The position numbers were made by a program, and so were the translations under genes. A stretch of DNA of 64,000 bases from an uncultured Clostridia bacterium (GTDB taxonomy: Bacteria; Bacillota; Clostridia; Christensenellales; Borkfalkiaceae), in assembly GCA_944367045.1 (NCBI GenBank), contig CALVWI010000011.1, forward strand, positions 1 to 64,000. Reading direction: 5' to 3'. Shown piece after piece: positions 15,474 to 23,741 of this stretch; position 1 is the first letter of the stretch, and the number at the start of each line of letters is the position of its first letter. Below the pieces are notes generated by a model. That model was not told the DNA's origin. It searched no databases and saw nothing but the letters and a program-made list of their open reading frames with translations.

Positions 15474-16049
15474 TTACGCGGTGTGCGCGGCCTCCTGCGC
15501 CTTGGGCTTCTTGCCGTCGAGGAAGGCGCTGATGCCCTTCTTTCTCATCTTATACACAAAGAAGTAGAGGGGCACGCCGAGCACATACACCCAGAGTGCC
15601 TCCGTCGCCGCAAGGGAGCCGACGAAGAACCAGTAACTCGCCGCGGCCGTCTCGGCGGCCATCGTATTGCACAAATAGACGATGATGAGCGGGATGCAGA
15701 AGGCGTTGAAGAGGACGGGGAAGAGCCCGCCGACCGCAACGCGCGCGATGTGATTGCGGATGAATTTGCCCGCGAAATAGGTGCACAGGCCCGCTAAGAG
15801 CGTTGCAAGGGAGCCGATGAACACGTCGTAGACAAGGTACGGCGAGCCAAGGTTTGCCAGCATACAGCCGATGTAGAGCGCGGGGACGGCCTCGGGGAAG
15901 AAGAGGGGCAGGATGGTGAGCGCCTCTGCGGGACGGATCTCGAAATATCCCTCATAGGCGATGGCCCCGAAGGCATAAGTAAACGCAACATACAGCGCGG
16001 CGATGATGCCTGCGCGGCAGATGCGTTTGGTGGTAAAGAATTGCTTCAT
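15474..16049 (-). CDS. queT: QueT-family transporter (queuosine precursor uptake)
   Basis: Predicted substrate-binding membrane component of an ECF-type transporter for preQ0/preQ1. The 191-residue, multi-spanning protein carries the family signature EIRPAEALTILPLFFPEAVP (37-56), followed by IGCMLANLGSPYLVYDV. A preQ1-I-like leader precedes it, which supports the substrate. No queuosine biosynthesis genes or ECF ATPases are nearby; QueT normally uses shared energising subunits encoded elsewhere. Confidence 0.93.
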   Translation of the reverse strand: MKQFFTTKRICRAGIIAALYVAFTYAFGAIAYEGYFEIRPAEALTILPLFFPEAVPALYIGCMLANLGSPYLVYDVFIGSLATLLAGLCTYFAGKFIRNHIARVAVGGLFPVLFNAFCIPLIIVYLCNTMAAETAAASYWFFVGSLAATEALWVYVLGVPLYFFVYKMRKKGISAFLDGKKPKAQEAAHTA

Positions 16050-16058
16050 GAAGTTGTA

Positions 16059-16100
16059 CCTCGGTTTTTTTATTCAGAAGTGTTACCCGAAAACCTTCTG
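16059..16100 (-). promoter_or_regulatory. preQ1-I riboswitch (predicted)
   Basis: Bottom strand: stem CAGAAG/CTTCTG closes a loop containing TTTTCGGGTAACA. An A-rich stretch AATAAAAAAA leads to CCGAGG, which can pair with TCGG in the loop to form the class I pseudoknot. The GAGG of that tail is the likely ribosome binding site, so binding would block translation of queT. The match is by eye to the class I consensus; the downstream gene agrees. Confidence 0.82.
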
Positions 16101-16108
16101 TGAATGCT

Positions 16109-16137
16109 ATCATACTTGATTTTGACTTTTCTGTCAA
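16109..16137 (-). promoter_or_regulatory. Promoter of queT
   Basis: Bottom-strand TTGACA (16132-16137) and TATGAT (16109-16114), spacing 17; transcription starts just before the preQ1 stem. Confidence 0.8.
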
Positions 16138-16145
16138 GCGGAAAG

Positions 16146-16404
16146 AGGTTCACGCAAATCTTTTTGCAAAGGCAAAAATCTTTGCCGTGATTTTGAAAGA
16201 AAACACCGCCGCACACGCTGTCGCGTTTGACGGCTCGTTTTCTTTCTGCGGGCGCACTTTCAGGGCTTTCCAATTTACTGCGCCCGCATTCATTCTTTCC
16301 CCCGAAAGCGTAAGCATACGCAAACAGGGGGCGCGGGCGAAGGCATAGCCTTCTTGCGCAATTATAATGAAAACGCCTGTCTGATTGACGAACGTTTTTG
16401 TTAT
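16146..16404 (-). repeat. Structured intergenic repeat, variant form (SIR-3)
   Basis: Resembles SIR-1 at 2.9-3.1 kb. It has a CACGCAAA-type end hairpin at 16152-16185, a unique middle, the reverse-strand signature around AAGCGTAAGCATACGC (16306-16321) and an AAGGC/GCCTT hairpin. A decayed terminator-like stem (AACGCCTGTC ... GACGAACGTT) ends it. No gene is seen here. Confidence 0.55.
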
Positions 16405-16412
16405 AAATAATG

Positions 16413-16573
16413 CTTCGAGGAGGGTTCCCCTCCGCTGAAGGACTCAATTTGCCTCATACCTGAGGCTTAATGTCTTTGAGAACAGAAACGGTCGCGGGCG
16501 ACAAGGGTTCGGTGATGTACCCTCTCCACCCCTCGCGATGAGATTTTTGCGCAGCAAAAAGATCTTCGCGAAA
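16413..16573 (+). repeat. Structured intergenic repeat SIR-4
   Basis: P1 arms GGAGGG/CCCTCC, then CAATTTG, P2 arms GCCTCA/TGAGGC, TTAATGTCTTTGAGAACA. P3 has a GATTTTTGC/GCAAAAAGATC stem whose outer end lies eight bases from the stop codon of the next bottom-strand gene. Confidence 0.85.
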
Positions 16574-16580
16574 TACTTTT

Positions 16581-16787
16581 TTACCAGTCTTGTCGCTTGA
16601 GGCTCTTATCCTTGACGTCGTCGTAGTACTCGAAGTAGCGGGCCTTCCACTCGGCGGGCGAGAGCGGCCGCTCCTCCCCCGCCATGTCGCGAAGGTACTC
16701 CTCCAGCTCCTCGGGCGTGAAGTCCCCCTCGGAGATCTCCCCGTCGTACTGCGAAAAAAGTTTCATCAGATCAAGTTTCGAGATCAT
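16581..16787 (-). CDS. Small acidic protein of unknown function, 68 residues
   Basis: Starts MISKLDLMKLFSQYDGEISE and ends KSLKRQDW. It is acidic, predicted helical and soluble, with no motif recognised. It overlaps the hydrolase gene upstream by 17 bases, so it is probably translated from the same message. AGGGGGAGAGC before the ATG can serve as ribosome binding site. Partner or function unknown. Confidence 0.65.
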   Translation of the reverse strand: MISKLDLMKLFSQYDGEISEGDFTPEELEEYLRDMAGEERPLSPAEWKARYFEYYDDVKDKSLKRQDW

Positions 16788-17850
16788 GCTCTCCCCCGTA
16801 AAATGCGTCTATCCTTCCGAAAAAATCGGGATCGGGCTCGGACAGCGCGATGCGCTCCGCCCGGTCGATGGGCGCATAGAAGATCTTCTCCTGCGCCTTG
16901 GAAAGCTGAAAGCCGAACCTGCCCAGCATCTGCCTGTAGCGCGCCTCGTAAATTTCGTCCTTCTCGCACGCGGCGGGCGAGAACCACGCGTTGAGGTGCC
17001 CCTTCCCCTCGATGACCTTGAACGTCACCCTGTCGCCCGCGTCCTCGAGCGCCTTCCTGCGGGCGTAGATGGACGCGCCGTTCAGCTTGATGGCCTCGTC
17101 GTGCTCGGCGTGCAGGATGAGGAAGCGCGTGCCCTTCGCGGCGCGGATGCCCTTCTCCGCCGTGTCGTACATGGCGCGGCCGAAGCGCATCACTTGCACG
17201 AAGAGGAGCGCGGGGTACATGAACCGCCCGAAGTGCACGGTGAGCGTCGAGCTGCTCTCTAAGAGCATGTGCCCCGGGTCGTTGAAGCCCGAGAGCGAGA
17301 CGACGGCCTTCACACGGCTGTGCTCTCCCTTGCAGAACACGGCGCAGACGGCATATCCGCCCCAGCTGTGGCCGTAGAGGTAGAAGGGAAGCCCGTCGAA
17401 GGCGGGGTTTTTCTCCGCCCACGAGAGGATGCGGTGCAAGTCGATGGCGGACTGCGGAAGGCCGCGCTGGCTCCTGCCCGAAGACGCGCCGCTGCCCGTG
17501 GCGTCGTATAAAAGGACGCGGTAGCCGCGCTCCAAAAGCCCCCGCGCCTCGGTGAAGTAGCCCTCCGCGCAGTCGCGGATGCCGTGCGAGACGATGACGA
17601 GGCCCTTCTTATTTTCCTCGCCGAGGTGATAGACGGCAAGGCGGCGATGACGGGTGACGGGCACGAACTCCTGCCGCACTTTGATCTCGGGGAAGTCGGA
17701 AAAGAGCGCGCGCCGGCTGAACGTGTGCTGCACGCGGCCGTAGAGCAGGGAGAACGTGATGCCCACCATCAGGACCTGCAGCACAAACACAAGGCCCGCC
17801 GCCGCGATGAGCGCGACAGCTACCCATAGGACAATTTCGCCTGCCGTCAT
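16771..17850 (-). CDS. Membrane-anchored alpha/beta hydrolase
   Basis: Serine hydrolase with an N-terminal membrane segment (about 5-30) followed by the alpha/beta core. The nucleophile elbow is GHSWGG; the oxyanion region is VIVSHGIRDCAEGY. The acid/histidine pair is likely in LHAEHDEAIK and GKGHLNAW. The 359-residue length fits lysophospholipase-like or S9-like acylhydrolases; the substrate is unknown. AAGGAGG precedes the start. It lies between a DnaA-box cluster upstream and the small acidic gene downstream. Confidence 0.88.
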   Translation of the reverse strand: MTAGEIVLWVAVALIAAAGLVFVLQVLMVGITFSLLYGRVQHTFSRRALFSDFPEIKVRQEFVPVTRHRRLAVYHLGEENKKGLVIVSHGIRDCAEGYFTEARGLLERGYRVLLYDATGSGASSGRSQRGLPQSAIDLHRILSWAEKNPAFDGLPFYLYGHSWGGYAVCAVFCKGEHSRVKAVVSLSGFNDPGHMLLESSSTLTVHFGRFMYPALLFVQVMRFGRAMYDTAEKGIRAAKGTRFLILHAEHDEAIKLNGASIYARRKALEDAGDRVTFKVIEGKGHLNAWFSPAACEKDEIYEARYRQMLGRFGFQLSKAQEKIFYAPIDRAERIALSEPDPDFFGRIDAFYGGEHDLET

Positions 17851-17926
17851 ATTCCGCCTCCTTTTCGTCGATACGCGCCGAAGTTACGGCACCGCACGGC
17901 CCTTCAAAGGCCGCATTGTACAGAAG

Positions 17927-18006
17927 CTTTCCACAATTCGACATTCCAGTGTGGATAACTCCCGTCTTTTTCCACCTTCTCCACAATCCCCCCGCACTAT
18001 TCCACA
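17927..18006. other. Cluster of DnaA-box-like sites away from oriC
   Basis: Within 80 bases there are CTTTCCACA (17927-17935), a perfect reverse TGTGGATAA (17950-17958), TTCTCCACA (17977-17985) and TATTCCACA (17998-18006). The same TTCTCCACA and NTTTCCACA variants occur in oriC at 51.5 kb. There is no adjacent AT-rich unwinding stretch, so a DnaA-binding or titration role is more likely than a second origin. Confidence 0.5.
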
Positions 18007-18047
18007 ATTCGGGGAGAGAATTCCCCTGCCGCAGTATCTGAATTTAC

Positions 18048-18207
18048 TGCCGCGAGCAGGGTTTCCCTGCGGTGCGGCACTCAATTTGCCCTATGCTTAG
18101 GGCTTAGTGTCTTTGAGAACAGAGCCGTGCGCGGGCGATAAAGCGGGGAGATGTTGATAGCACACTCCTCACGGAACTTATTTTGCGGAGCAAAAGAAGT
18201 TCGTGAA
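18048..18207 (+). repeat. Structured intergenic repeat SIR-5
   Basis: P1 arms GCAGGG/CCCTGC inside a TGCCGC/GCGGCA collar, CAATTTG, P2 arms GCCCTA/TAGGGC, TTAGTGTCTTTGAGAACA. P3 (ACTTATTTTGC/GCAAAAGAAGT) enters the 3' end of the DUF4250 gene and provides its last codons and stop. Confidence 0.87.
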
Positions 18208-18375
18208 CTTGTTGTGCGTTGTATCGTACCGATAGCCCAACGCCCCGAGTTTTTCTTCAAGTTCCTCGCGCGAGACGTCGAGATCGTCGCAGAGCGCATC
18301 CAAATCGTCGTACTCGTCGCGGAGTTTGGTGTTGATGTAGCTCAAGAGCATCGCGCCGTCCGATGGCAGTTTCAT
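18178..18375 (-). CDS. DUF4250 family protein, 65 residues
   Basis: Small protein widespread in Clostridia, function unknown. The core MKLPSDGAMLLSYINTKLRD ... LDALCDDLDVSREELEEKL ... YRYD is the family pattern. The start at 18375 has GGAGGAG upstream. The last eight or nine residues (FTNFFCSAK) and the stop codon are encoded by the end hairpin of SIR-5, so the native C-terminus has been altered by the repeat. It stands alone. Confidence 0.88.
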   Translation of the reverse strand: MKLPSDGAMLLSYINTKLRDEYDDLDALCDDLDVSREELEEKLGALGYRYDTTHNKFTNFFCSAK

Positions 18376-18488
18376 GGTCTCCTCCCGGATGCGGGCAACT
18401 TTGCTCGCCCGCCGCGGCCGAAATTCCCTTCGGCCCTCCCTATCATTATAGTACCCGCGCCCGCAAAAAGCAAACACATTTTCAAATT

Positions 18489-18522
18489 CCCCCTTGACAT
18501 TCTCGTTTGAAGGGGGTATAAT
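18489..18522 (+). promoter_or_regulatory. Promoter and likely operator of the MarR-type gene
   Basis: TTGACA (18494-18499) and TATAAT (18517-18522), spacing 17. An inverted repeat CCCCCTT/AAGGGGG (18489-18495, 18510-18516) frames the spacer and overlaps the -35 box. This is suited to autorepression by the encoded regulator. Confidence 0.65.
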
Positions 18523-18548
18523 CCTGTTTACAAAGTGAAGAGGAAATC

Positions 18549-19019
18549 ATGGAAAACCAAGAGAAACACACCGAAACGGAACAGAAGGAGCTCGAAGAGG
18601 CGCTCATTCTGTCCTGGATCCGCGTGACAGCCGTACTCAAGAACACGCGGATCACGAAAAAGATGATCTATAACGAGGCCGTCGTGATGGCGATCGTGTA
18701 TGACCGCTACAAGAAGGACGGTGTGGGCGCGGTGTCCTTCGGGGATATCTGCAAAAAAACGCGCATGCTCAAATCGCTGGTGAACAGGACGATCGGCTCG
18801 CTCGTCAAGCGCGGATTTTTGGAGCGGCGCACGGGGGAGGACAAGCGCACAACCTACGTTCTGCCCGTCGCGAAAAAGCTTCCCGAGTTTTTGGAGGAGC
18901 ATGAGCGGTCTATGTCGCTCGCCCGCCGCGTCATCGACCTCATCGGCGAGGAGGACGCGCGCGCCTTCTGCCGCATTGCCGACAAAGTGTTCAACGCGGA
19001 TCCGCTGCCGAAAGAGTGA
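18549..19019 (+). CDS. MarR-type winged-helix regulator
   Basis: The 156-residue protein has a central winged helix-turn-helix (VSFGDICKKTRMLKSLVNRTIGSLVKRGFLERRTGEDKRTTYVLPV). Helical ends suited to dimerisation flank it, as in MarR. A ribosome binding site (GAGGAAA) lies upstream. No target gene is adjacent; the only candidate site is the inverted repeat in its own promoter. SIR-6 follows within a few bases of the stop. Confidence 0.85.
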   Translation: MENQEKHTETEQKELEEALILSWIRVTAVLKNTRITKKMIYNEAVVMAIVYDRYKKDGVGAVSFGDICKKTRMLKSLVNRTIGSLVKRGFLERRTGEDKRTTYVLPVAKKLPEFLEEHERSMSLARRVIDLIGEEDARAFCRIADKVFNADPLPKE

Positions 19020-19024
19020 GAGAA

Positions 19025-19198
19025 TTCACGCAAATAAGTTCACGAACTTCTTTTGCTGCGCAAAATAAGTTCCGTGAGGGGTGAAGTTGATTTATCTCCG
19101 CGCCCTGCCGCCCACGAACTCGACTGTTCTCAAAGACAATAAGTGCGAAGTATCGCACAAATTGTGTCCTTCAGCGGAGGGGAACCCTCCTCGAAGCA
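19025..19198 (-). repeat. Structured intergenic repeat SIR-6
   Basis: Bottom-strand copy behind marR. P3 arms ACTTCTTTTGC/GCAAAATAAGT, P2 arms GTGCGA/TCGCAC (sequence fully different from other copies yet paired), P1 arms GGAGGG/CCCTCC. An extra partial TTCACG repeat precedes P3. Confidence 0.87.
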
Positions 19199-19200
19199 TG

Positions 19201-19298
19201 ATTTTATAATGCCGCACCGCAAAAGCGTGGTTTTCTTGCAGCATAATTTTAAATTTGCGGAAAGATTTTACGAAGTAAAAGATTTCCGCGAAATTTAA
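19201..19298 (+). repeat. SIR fragment lacking the middle
   Basis: A P1-like GCAAAA/TTTTGC hairpin (about 19212-19240) is followed directly by a P3-like GCGGAAA/TTTCCGC stem (19257-19290), with P2 and the TGTCTTTGAGAACA core missing. Confidence 0.55.
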
Positions 19299-19330
19299 GC
19301 CGCTCCGAAAGGAGCGGCTTTCGCTGTTTT
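19299..19330 (+). terminator. Hairpin terminator between marR and the LRR gene
   Basis: GCCGCTCC pairs with GGAGCGGC across GAAA, followed on the top strand by a T-rich tail. Usable for converging transcripts. Confidence 0.6.
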
Positions 19331-19361
19331 ATAGGCTTTCGCTGTTTTTATAGGCTTTTAC

Positions 19362-21437
19362 TCACCATTCGCCCTTGAAATAGACGGTCGCCTCGGCGAG
19401 GGGCAGATTGGAACCGCGAATGTCGAGCTTCTCCCAATCCGCTTGCGTTCCCTCATAATAGACGGCCGTAAGGCCGCTGTCGAAGAACGCCATCTCCCCG
19501 ATGACGATCATGCTGTCGGGAATGACGATGCTTTTCAGCGAAGTGCAGCCGTAGAACACGCTCGCTTCAATGGCTGTGACATTCTTGCCGAGCGTGACGC
19601 TCTCGAGCGCGGTGCAGCCGTAGAACGTCGACACGTTGACCGTCGTCAGGCCGTCGCCGAGCGCGGCGCTCTCGAGCGCGGTGCAGCCCATGAACACCCC
19701 CGTGCCCATCTCGGTCACGCTGTCGGGGAGAGTGATACGCGTCAGCGAAGTGCAATTTTCAAACGCATTGTCTCGAATGCGCGTGACCCCGCCGCCGAGC
19801 TCAACGCTTTGCAGCGCAGTGCAGCCGCTGAAGGTATTGCGGTCAATGGAAGTCACGCCGTCGGGGAGAGTGATGCCCGTCAGCGAAATGCAATTTTCAA
19901 ACGCACTTCTGCCGATGGAAGTGACCGCGTCGGGAAGGGCGATATCTGTGAGCGATTCGCAGCCGCAGAACGCCCGATACCCGATGGAAGTGACCGCGTC
20001 GGGAAGGACGATGCTTTCCAGCGAATAGCACCAATAGAACGCATCATCGCCGATGGACGTCACGCTCGAGGGGATCGTGACGCTTGTAAGCGCGTCGCAG
20101 TCGGAGAACGTGCCCATCTCAATGGTCGTCACACCTTCGGGAATGGTGACGCTTGTGAGAGATTTGCAATTAAGGAACGCGTTCATTCCGATGGACGTTA
20201 CGCTCGAAGGAATGGAGACGCTTTCGAGCGCGCGGCACTCCGCGAATGCGCCATAGCCGATGGACGTCACGCCCTCGGGGAGCACGATGCGATCGAGCGA
20301 GAAGCAATATGAGAACGCCTCCATGCCGATGGAAATGACCCCGCTGCCCAGCGTGACGCTTTCAAGCGCGTCGCAGCCGTTGAAGACACGATCGCAGATG
20401 GCTGTGACGCCGTTCGGAACGGTGATGCTCGTCAGAAGATAGCAGTTTGAAAACGCACCCTCCTCGATGGATGTGACGCTCGAGGGGATCGTGATGTCCG
20501 TAAGCGCCATACAGTTTGAGAATGCGTTCACGCCGATCGCGGTGAGGCCGGAAGGGAGCGCGACGCTCGTAAGCGCGAAGCATTCGGAGAACGCACTCTC
20601 GCCGATGGAAGTGAGACCCTCGGAGAGTGTGAGGCTTTCCATCGAATGGCAGCCCGAAAACGCACTCTCGCCGATCGCCGTGATGTTCTCGGGGATCACG
20701 ACGCTCGTCAGCGAGATGCAGCCGTAGAACGTCTCGGCGGCGATGGATGTGACGCCGTCGGGGATGGTGATGTCCGCAAGGCTTTCGCAGCCGTAGAACG
20801 CACGCTCGCCGATGACCGCGACGCTCTCGGGGATGGTGACGCTTTGGAGCAGATAGCAGCCGGAGAATGCGTCCCGGTCGATGAAGGTCACGCTGTCGGG
20901 CAGGAAGATGCTTTCCATGAACTCACAGCCCGCGAACGCCTCGCTGCCGATCATCACGACAGGCAGGCCGTTGTAACTTGCCGGGATGACGACGTCCGTG
21001 TCGGTGCAGGTGCCGATGCCGATCACGGAGTAAGCGTCGCCGATCGGCGCATAGCGCAGCCCTTCACTGGGGATGAGTTCCCTCTCGCCGCAGTCGACGC
21101 AGACGCCGTTTTCGTAAGTGTGCCCCTTCGCGGGCGCGATGACCTCGCCGCAGACGGTGCAGAGCTGGGGCTCCGTACAGGTCGCGGCCGCACCCGGGGT
21201 GTGTCCCTTCGCGGGAACGGTGACATCCGAAAGTTCCTCGCTCGCCCCTTCGTCCGCGAAGTTCTTGCCGCAGCCCGAACAGGTCCAATATTCCACCGAG
21301 CCCGCCTCCGTGCAGGTGGCCTCCACGGCCGCAACGTGCGTCAGCGTGTGGACGTGCTCCTCTTTGCAGGCAGCGAGGACGAGCCCCGCAGCAAGCGCCG
21401 AAAATGCGAGCAGAACAGCAGCAATTTTCCCTCTCAT
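19362..21437 (-). CDS. BspA-type leucine-rich-repeat lipoprotein
   Basis: Surface lipoprotein of 691 residues. A signal peptide ends in the lipobox LAAC with lipidation at C24. Residues about 30-115 hold repeated CxxC zinc-like motifs (CSGCG, CTVCG, CVDCG) separated by KGHT segments. From about residue 130 there are some twenty LRR_5/BspA units of about 23 residues with the SIGxxAFxxCxxLxxVTIPxxV pattern. Such proteins mediate adhesion in gut and oral bacteria. I chose ATG 21437 because GGAGGG lies five bases upstream. The repeats make this gene a likely site of unequal recombination. Confidence 0.93.
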   Translation of the reverse strand: MRGKIAAVLLAFSALAAGLVLAACKEEHVHTLTHVAAVEATCTEAGSVEYWTCSGCGKNFADEGASEELSDVTVPAKGHTPGAAATCTEPQLCTVCGEVIAPAKGHTYENGVCVDCGERELIPSEGLRYAPIGDAYSVIGIGTCTDTDVVIPASYNGLPVVMIGSEAFAGCEFMESIFLPDSVTFIDRDAFSGCYLLQSVTIPESVAVIGERAFYGCESLADITIPDGVTSIAAETFYGCISLTSVVIPENITAIGESAFSGCHSMESLTLSEGLTSIGESAFSECFALTSVALPSGLTAIGVNAFSNCMALTDITIPSSVTSIEEGAFSNCYLLTSITVPNGVTAICDRVFNGCDALESVTLGSGVISIGMEAFSYCFSLDRIVLPEGVTSIGYGAFAECRALESVSIPSSVTSIGMNAFLNCKSLTSVTIPEGVTTIEMGTFSDCDALTSVTIPSSVTSIGDDAFYWCYSLESIVLPDAVTSIGYRAFCGCESLTDIALPDAVTSIGRSAFENCISLTGITLPDGVTSIDRNTFSGCTALQSVELGGGVTRIRDNAFENCTSLTRITLPDSVTEMGTGVFMGCTALESAALGDGLTTVNVSTFYGCTALESVTLGKNVTAIEASVFYGCTSLKSIVIPDSMIVIGEMAFFDSGLTAVYYEGTQADWEKLDIRGSNLPLAEATVYFKGEW

Positions 21438-21594
21438 AATACCCTCCATGCTCCTTGAAAGAATTACAAAATGATTATAGCACCTCGCTGCACCAAATGC
21501 AATATGTGCAGACAAATTTTTTAAAAGCGCTGCGGCGGCTTCTCAAAATAACTGCCGCGGGTGCAGTTACCCATTCCCGCCATTCTTAAATTTT

Positions 21595-21758
21595 TGCCGC
21601 GAGCAAAACCACGCTTTTGCGGTGCGGCACTCAATTTGTGCGATACCTCGCATTTCTTGTCTTTGAGAACAGACAGGTGCGCGGGCGATAAAGCGGAGAA
21701 ATGTTGAAAGGCTGCATCTCGCGATGAGATTTTTGCGAAGCAAAAAGATTTTCGCGAA
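21595..21758 (+). repeat. Structured intergenic repeat SIR-7
   Basis: P1 arms GCAAAA/TTTTGC, CAATTTG, P2 arms GTGCGA/TCGCAT (one G-T pair), TCTTGTCTTTGAGAACA. P3 GATTTTTGC/GCAAAAAGATT abuts the ssb terminator. Confidence 0.86.
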
Positions 21759-21795
21759 AAAACTGCGGCGGCGCCCCGATTCGGGGCGCCGCCGC
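21757..21795 (-). terminator. Terminator of ssb
   Basis: Bottom strand: GCGGCGGCGCCCC pairs with GGGGCGCCGCCGC, followed by AGTTTTTT. Confidence 0.8.
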
Positions 21796-21817
21796 TTGAT
21801 CGTATTCCGAGAAAAAA

Positions 21818-22498
21818 TTATAGCTGCTGTGGAGCCGACGGCGAAAAGTCAAACTCGTGCTCGAGGTCTAAAACGGCGCCCTCGTCCACCGTGGCGAGCT
21901 TGGAGACGGACACCTCGTACGCCGTCATCGTCGAGACTGAGCCGTCCTCGTGCCGCTTCTGATACTCGCGGCTCTGGATGCGGCCCGAGAGCATGATGCG
22001 CGAGCCCACGGAAAGGTCCTGCACGAAACGGGCGTTGCGCCCCCATGCGATGCAGGGGATGTAATCCGACTTGTTGTAGGCGCGGTTGACGGCGACGAGC
22101 AGGTCGGAGATCTCGCGGTTGAAGGGCGTCGTGCGGTAGACGGGCGGCTTGCAGATGTATCCGCCGAGCAGGATGCTGTTGGGGTTGCGGCTGCCGTCGT
22201 CCTCCACGAGGTCGCGCACGAATACCGTCAGCATGAGCCGCGAACGGCCGTTCTCGAGCTTGTTGTAGCTTCTGAACTGCCCCTCCGCCGCAAGCGTCGC
22301 GCCCACACTCAGATCGCAGCTCCTGATCAGCCGCTCCGAGATGGTCACGGGCAAAATGTCCGCCTGACCCGACAGCCGCGGCACCCGCACATACAGTTCG
22401 TAGAACCCCTCGCCGTACACCTCGTGCGAAAATACCGCCTCCGAAACGACAATTCCTCTCAAATAGACCTTGTTGTTTTTTTCCGTATTGTGATCCAT
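21818..22498 (-). CDS. Single-stranded DNA-binding protein, two-OB-fold form
   Basis: The 226-residue protein appears to hold two OB-folds. One is near 8-100 (VYLRGIVVSEAVFSHEVYGE ...). A second near 105-205 (ILLGGYICKPPVYRTTPF, SYIPCIAWGRNARFV-type YIPCIAWGRNA, GSRIMLSGRIQSREYQ) is the better SSB match. The C-terminus (FDFSPSAPQQL) lacks the acidic DDDIPF-type tail that recruits repair proteins in ordinary SSB. Start 22498 is chosen because in-frame upstream sequence overlaps pdaB. It may act in recombination or repair; a second, classical SSB is probably elsewhere. Confidence 0.75.
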   Translation of the reverse strand: MDHNTEKNNKVYLRGIVVSEAVFSHEVYGEGFYELYVRVPRLSGQADILPVTISERLIRSCDLSVGATLAAEGQFRSYNKLENGRSRLMLTVFVRDLVEDDGSRNPNSILLGGYICKPPVYRTTPFNREISDLLVAVNRAYNKSDYIPCIAWGRNARFVQDLSVGSRIMLSGRIQSREYQKRHEDGSVSTMTAYEVSVSKLATVDEGAVLDLEHEFDFSPSAPQQL

Positions 22499-22538
22499 AT
22501 CCTTCGAGTACCTCCATGAGTATTTCCTTTCGAAAGAA

Positions 22539-23300
22539 TCAGCCCTCGGGGGCGGCAAACTGCCTGCCCGTGTGGTCGACGGTGTAGTGTTCGCGGTAGA
22601 TGAGCTCCCCCACGGGCACGAACGTATAGCCGCGGGCGCGCAGGGTGTCCAAAATGACGGGCAATGCCTCGGCCGTATTGAGGCCGTTGTTGTGGCAGAG
22701 GATGATGGAACCGCTTTGCACTTTGGACGTGACGCGCTCCGCGATCTCCTTTGCGGAGAGGTCCTTCCAATCGAGGGAGTCGACGTCCCATTGGATGGGC
22801 ATCATGCCGAGGGCGAGGGACGTTTCGATGACGGTGTTGTTGTAGTCGCCGAAGGGCGGACGAAAGAGCGTCACTTGTCTTCCCGTCACCTCGGTGATGG
22901 CGCGGGCGGACGTCGTGAGTTCCGTTTTGACGGCCTCCTCGGAGAGTTCGGACATCTTGGGGTGCGTCGCGCTGTGCGTGCCGATCTCGTGCCCCGCCTC
23001 GGAGATCTTTTTGAGGTAGTCGGGGTGCTCCTCCGCCCAGAACTGCACGCAAAAGAAGGTGGCGGTGACGTTGGCTTCGCCGAGGGCTTCGAGGATGGCG
23101 TCGGTGTGTTCGACGCCCCACGCGCAGTCGAAGGTGATGGAGATGGCGTTGTCGTCGCGCCCGACGCTGTAGACGGGCAACAGGCGGGAGCCGCTCCAAT
23201 AGACTTCCTCCGCACCCGCAGCGCCTGCCGCAAGCGTGGAGAGGGCGACCGCCCCCGTGAGCGCCGCCGCCAAAAGCAGCGACCGCAGCCGTAGGATCAT
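22539..23300 (-). CDS. pdaB: PdaB-type polysaccharide deacetylase
   Basis: Carbohydrate esterase family 4 protein exported by a signal peptide (1-30). The catalytic motif reads TFDCAWG (56-62), the sporulation PdaB variant of TFDDG. The zinc histidines are in HSATHP (109-114), followed by FRPPFGDYN and ILCHNN. In Bacillus PdaB acts in the forespore to maintain spores. The 253-residue length fits. With spmAB it supports spore formation. Confidence 0.87.
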   Translation of the reverse strand: MILRLRSLLLAAALTGAVALSTLAAGAAGAEEVYWSGSRLLPVYSVGRDDNAISITFDCAWGVEHTDAILEALGEANVTATFFCVQFWAEEHPDYLKKISEAGHEIGTHSATHPKMSELSEEAVKTELTTSARAITEVTGRQVTLFRPPFGDYNNTVIETSLALGMMPIQWDVDSLDWKDLSAKEIAERVTSKVQSGSIILCHNNGLNTAEALPVILDTLRARGYTFVPVGELIYREHYTVDHTGRQFAAPEG

Positions 23301-23552
23301 TCAGACCTCGCTTTTCGTGCAAGGGAGCGGGTCGGAAGAGGTGCGCCGGGCGCTTTCGTTGAGCTGCGGGCGGGCGGAGTGCTCTCACCTCGCTTTCCTT
23401 ACACGATGATACTATATTTTTGCACGGAGATTTTGGAGGGTTTTGTCGGACGCGCCGCCTTTGCGTCGAATGTGCCGCTTTGGGCCCCGGCCCGATGCCT
23501 GTCCTCCCCGCTCCCTTTCAACGTATTCCTCTTAGCCGCTGTTTATGAATAG

Positions 23553-23728
23553 ATTCACGCAAATCAGTTCACGAATTTCTTTTGCTTCGCAAAACAAATT
23601 CCGTGAAGAGTGGAGAAAGTACATCTCTCCGCCCCTGTCGCCCGCAAATAAAGATGTTCTCAAAGACACGAAGCCCTAAGCATAGGGCAGATTGGGTCCT
23701 TCAGCGGAGGGAAACCCTCCTCGAAGAA
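23553..23728 (-). repeat. Structured intergenic repeat SIR-8
   Basis: P3 arms AATTTCTTTTGC/GCAAAACAAATT, core TGTCTTTGAGAACA on the bottom strand, P2 arms GCCCTA/TAGGGC, P1 arms GGAGGG/CCCTCC. It is arranged back-to-back with SIR-9. The 23301-23552 interval before it shows nothing beyond the upstream region of pdaB. Confidence 0.86.
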
Positions 23729-23741
23729 GTAAATTTATAAG

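Noticed and set aside
16146..16573. Insertion sequence remnants around the SIR-3/SIR-4 region
   Set aside because: No transposase fragment could be read in any frame; only hairpins and the repeat signatures are present.
17927..18006. Second replication origin at the distal DnaA-box cluster
   Set aside because: No AT-rich unwinding stretch or trios are adjacent, and the gene-direction switch is at 51.4 kb.
19362..21437. Regularly spaced repeats of about 69 bases
   Set aside because: They are in-frame leucine-rich repeat units of the BspA-type protein, not an array or satellite.
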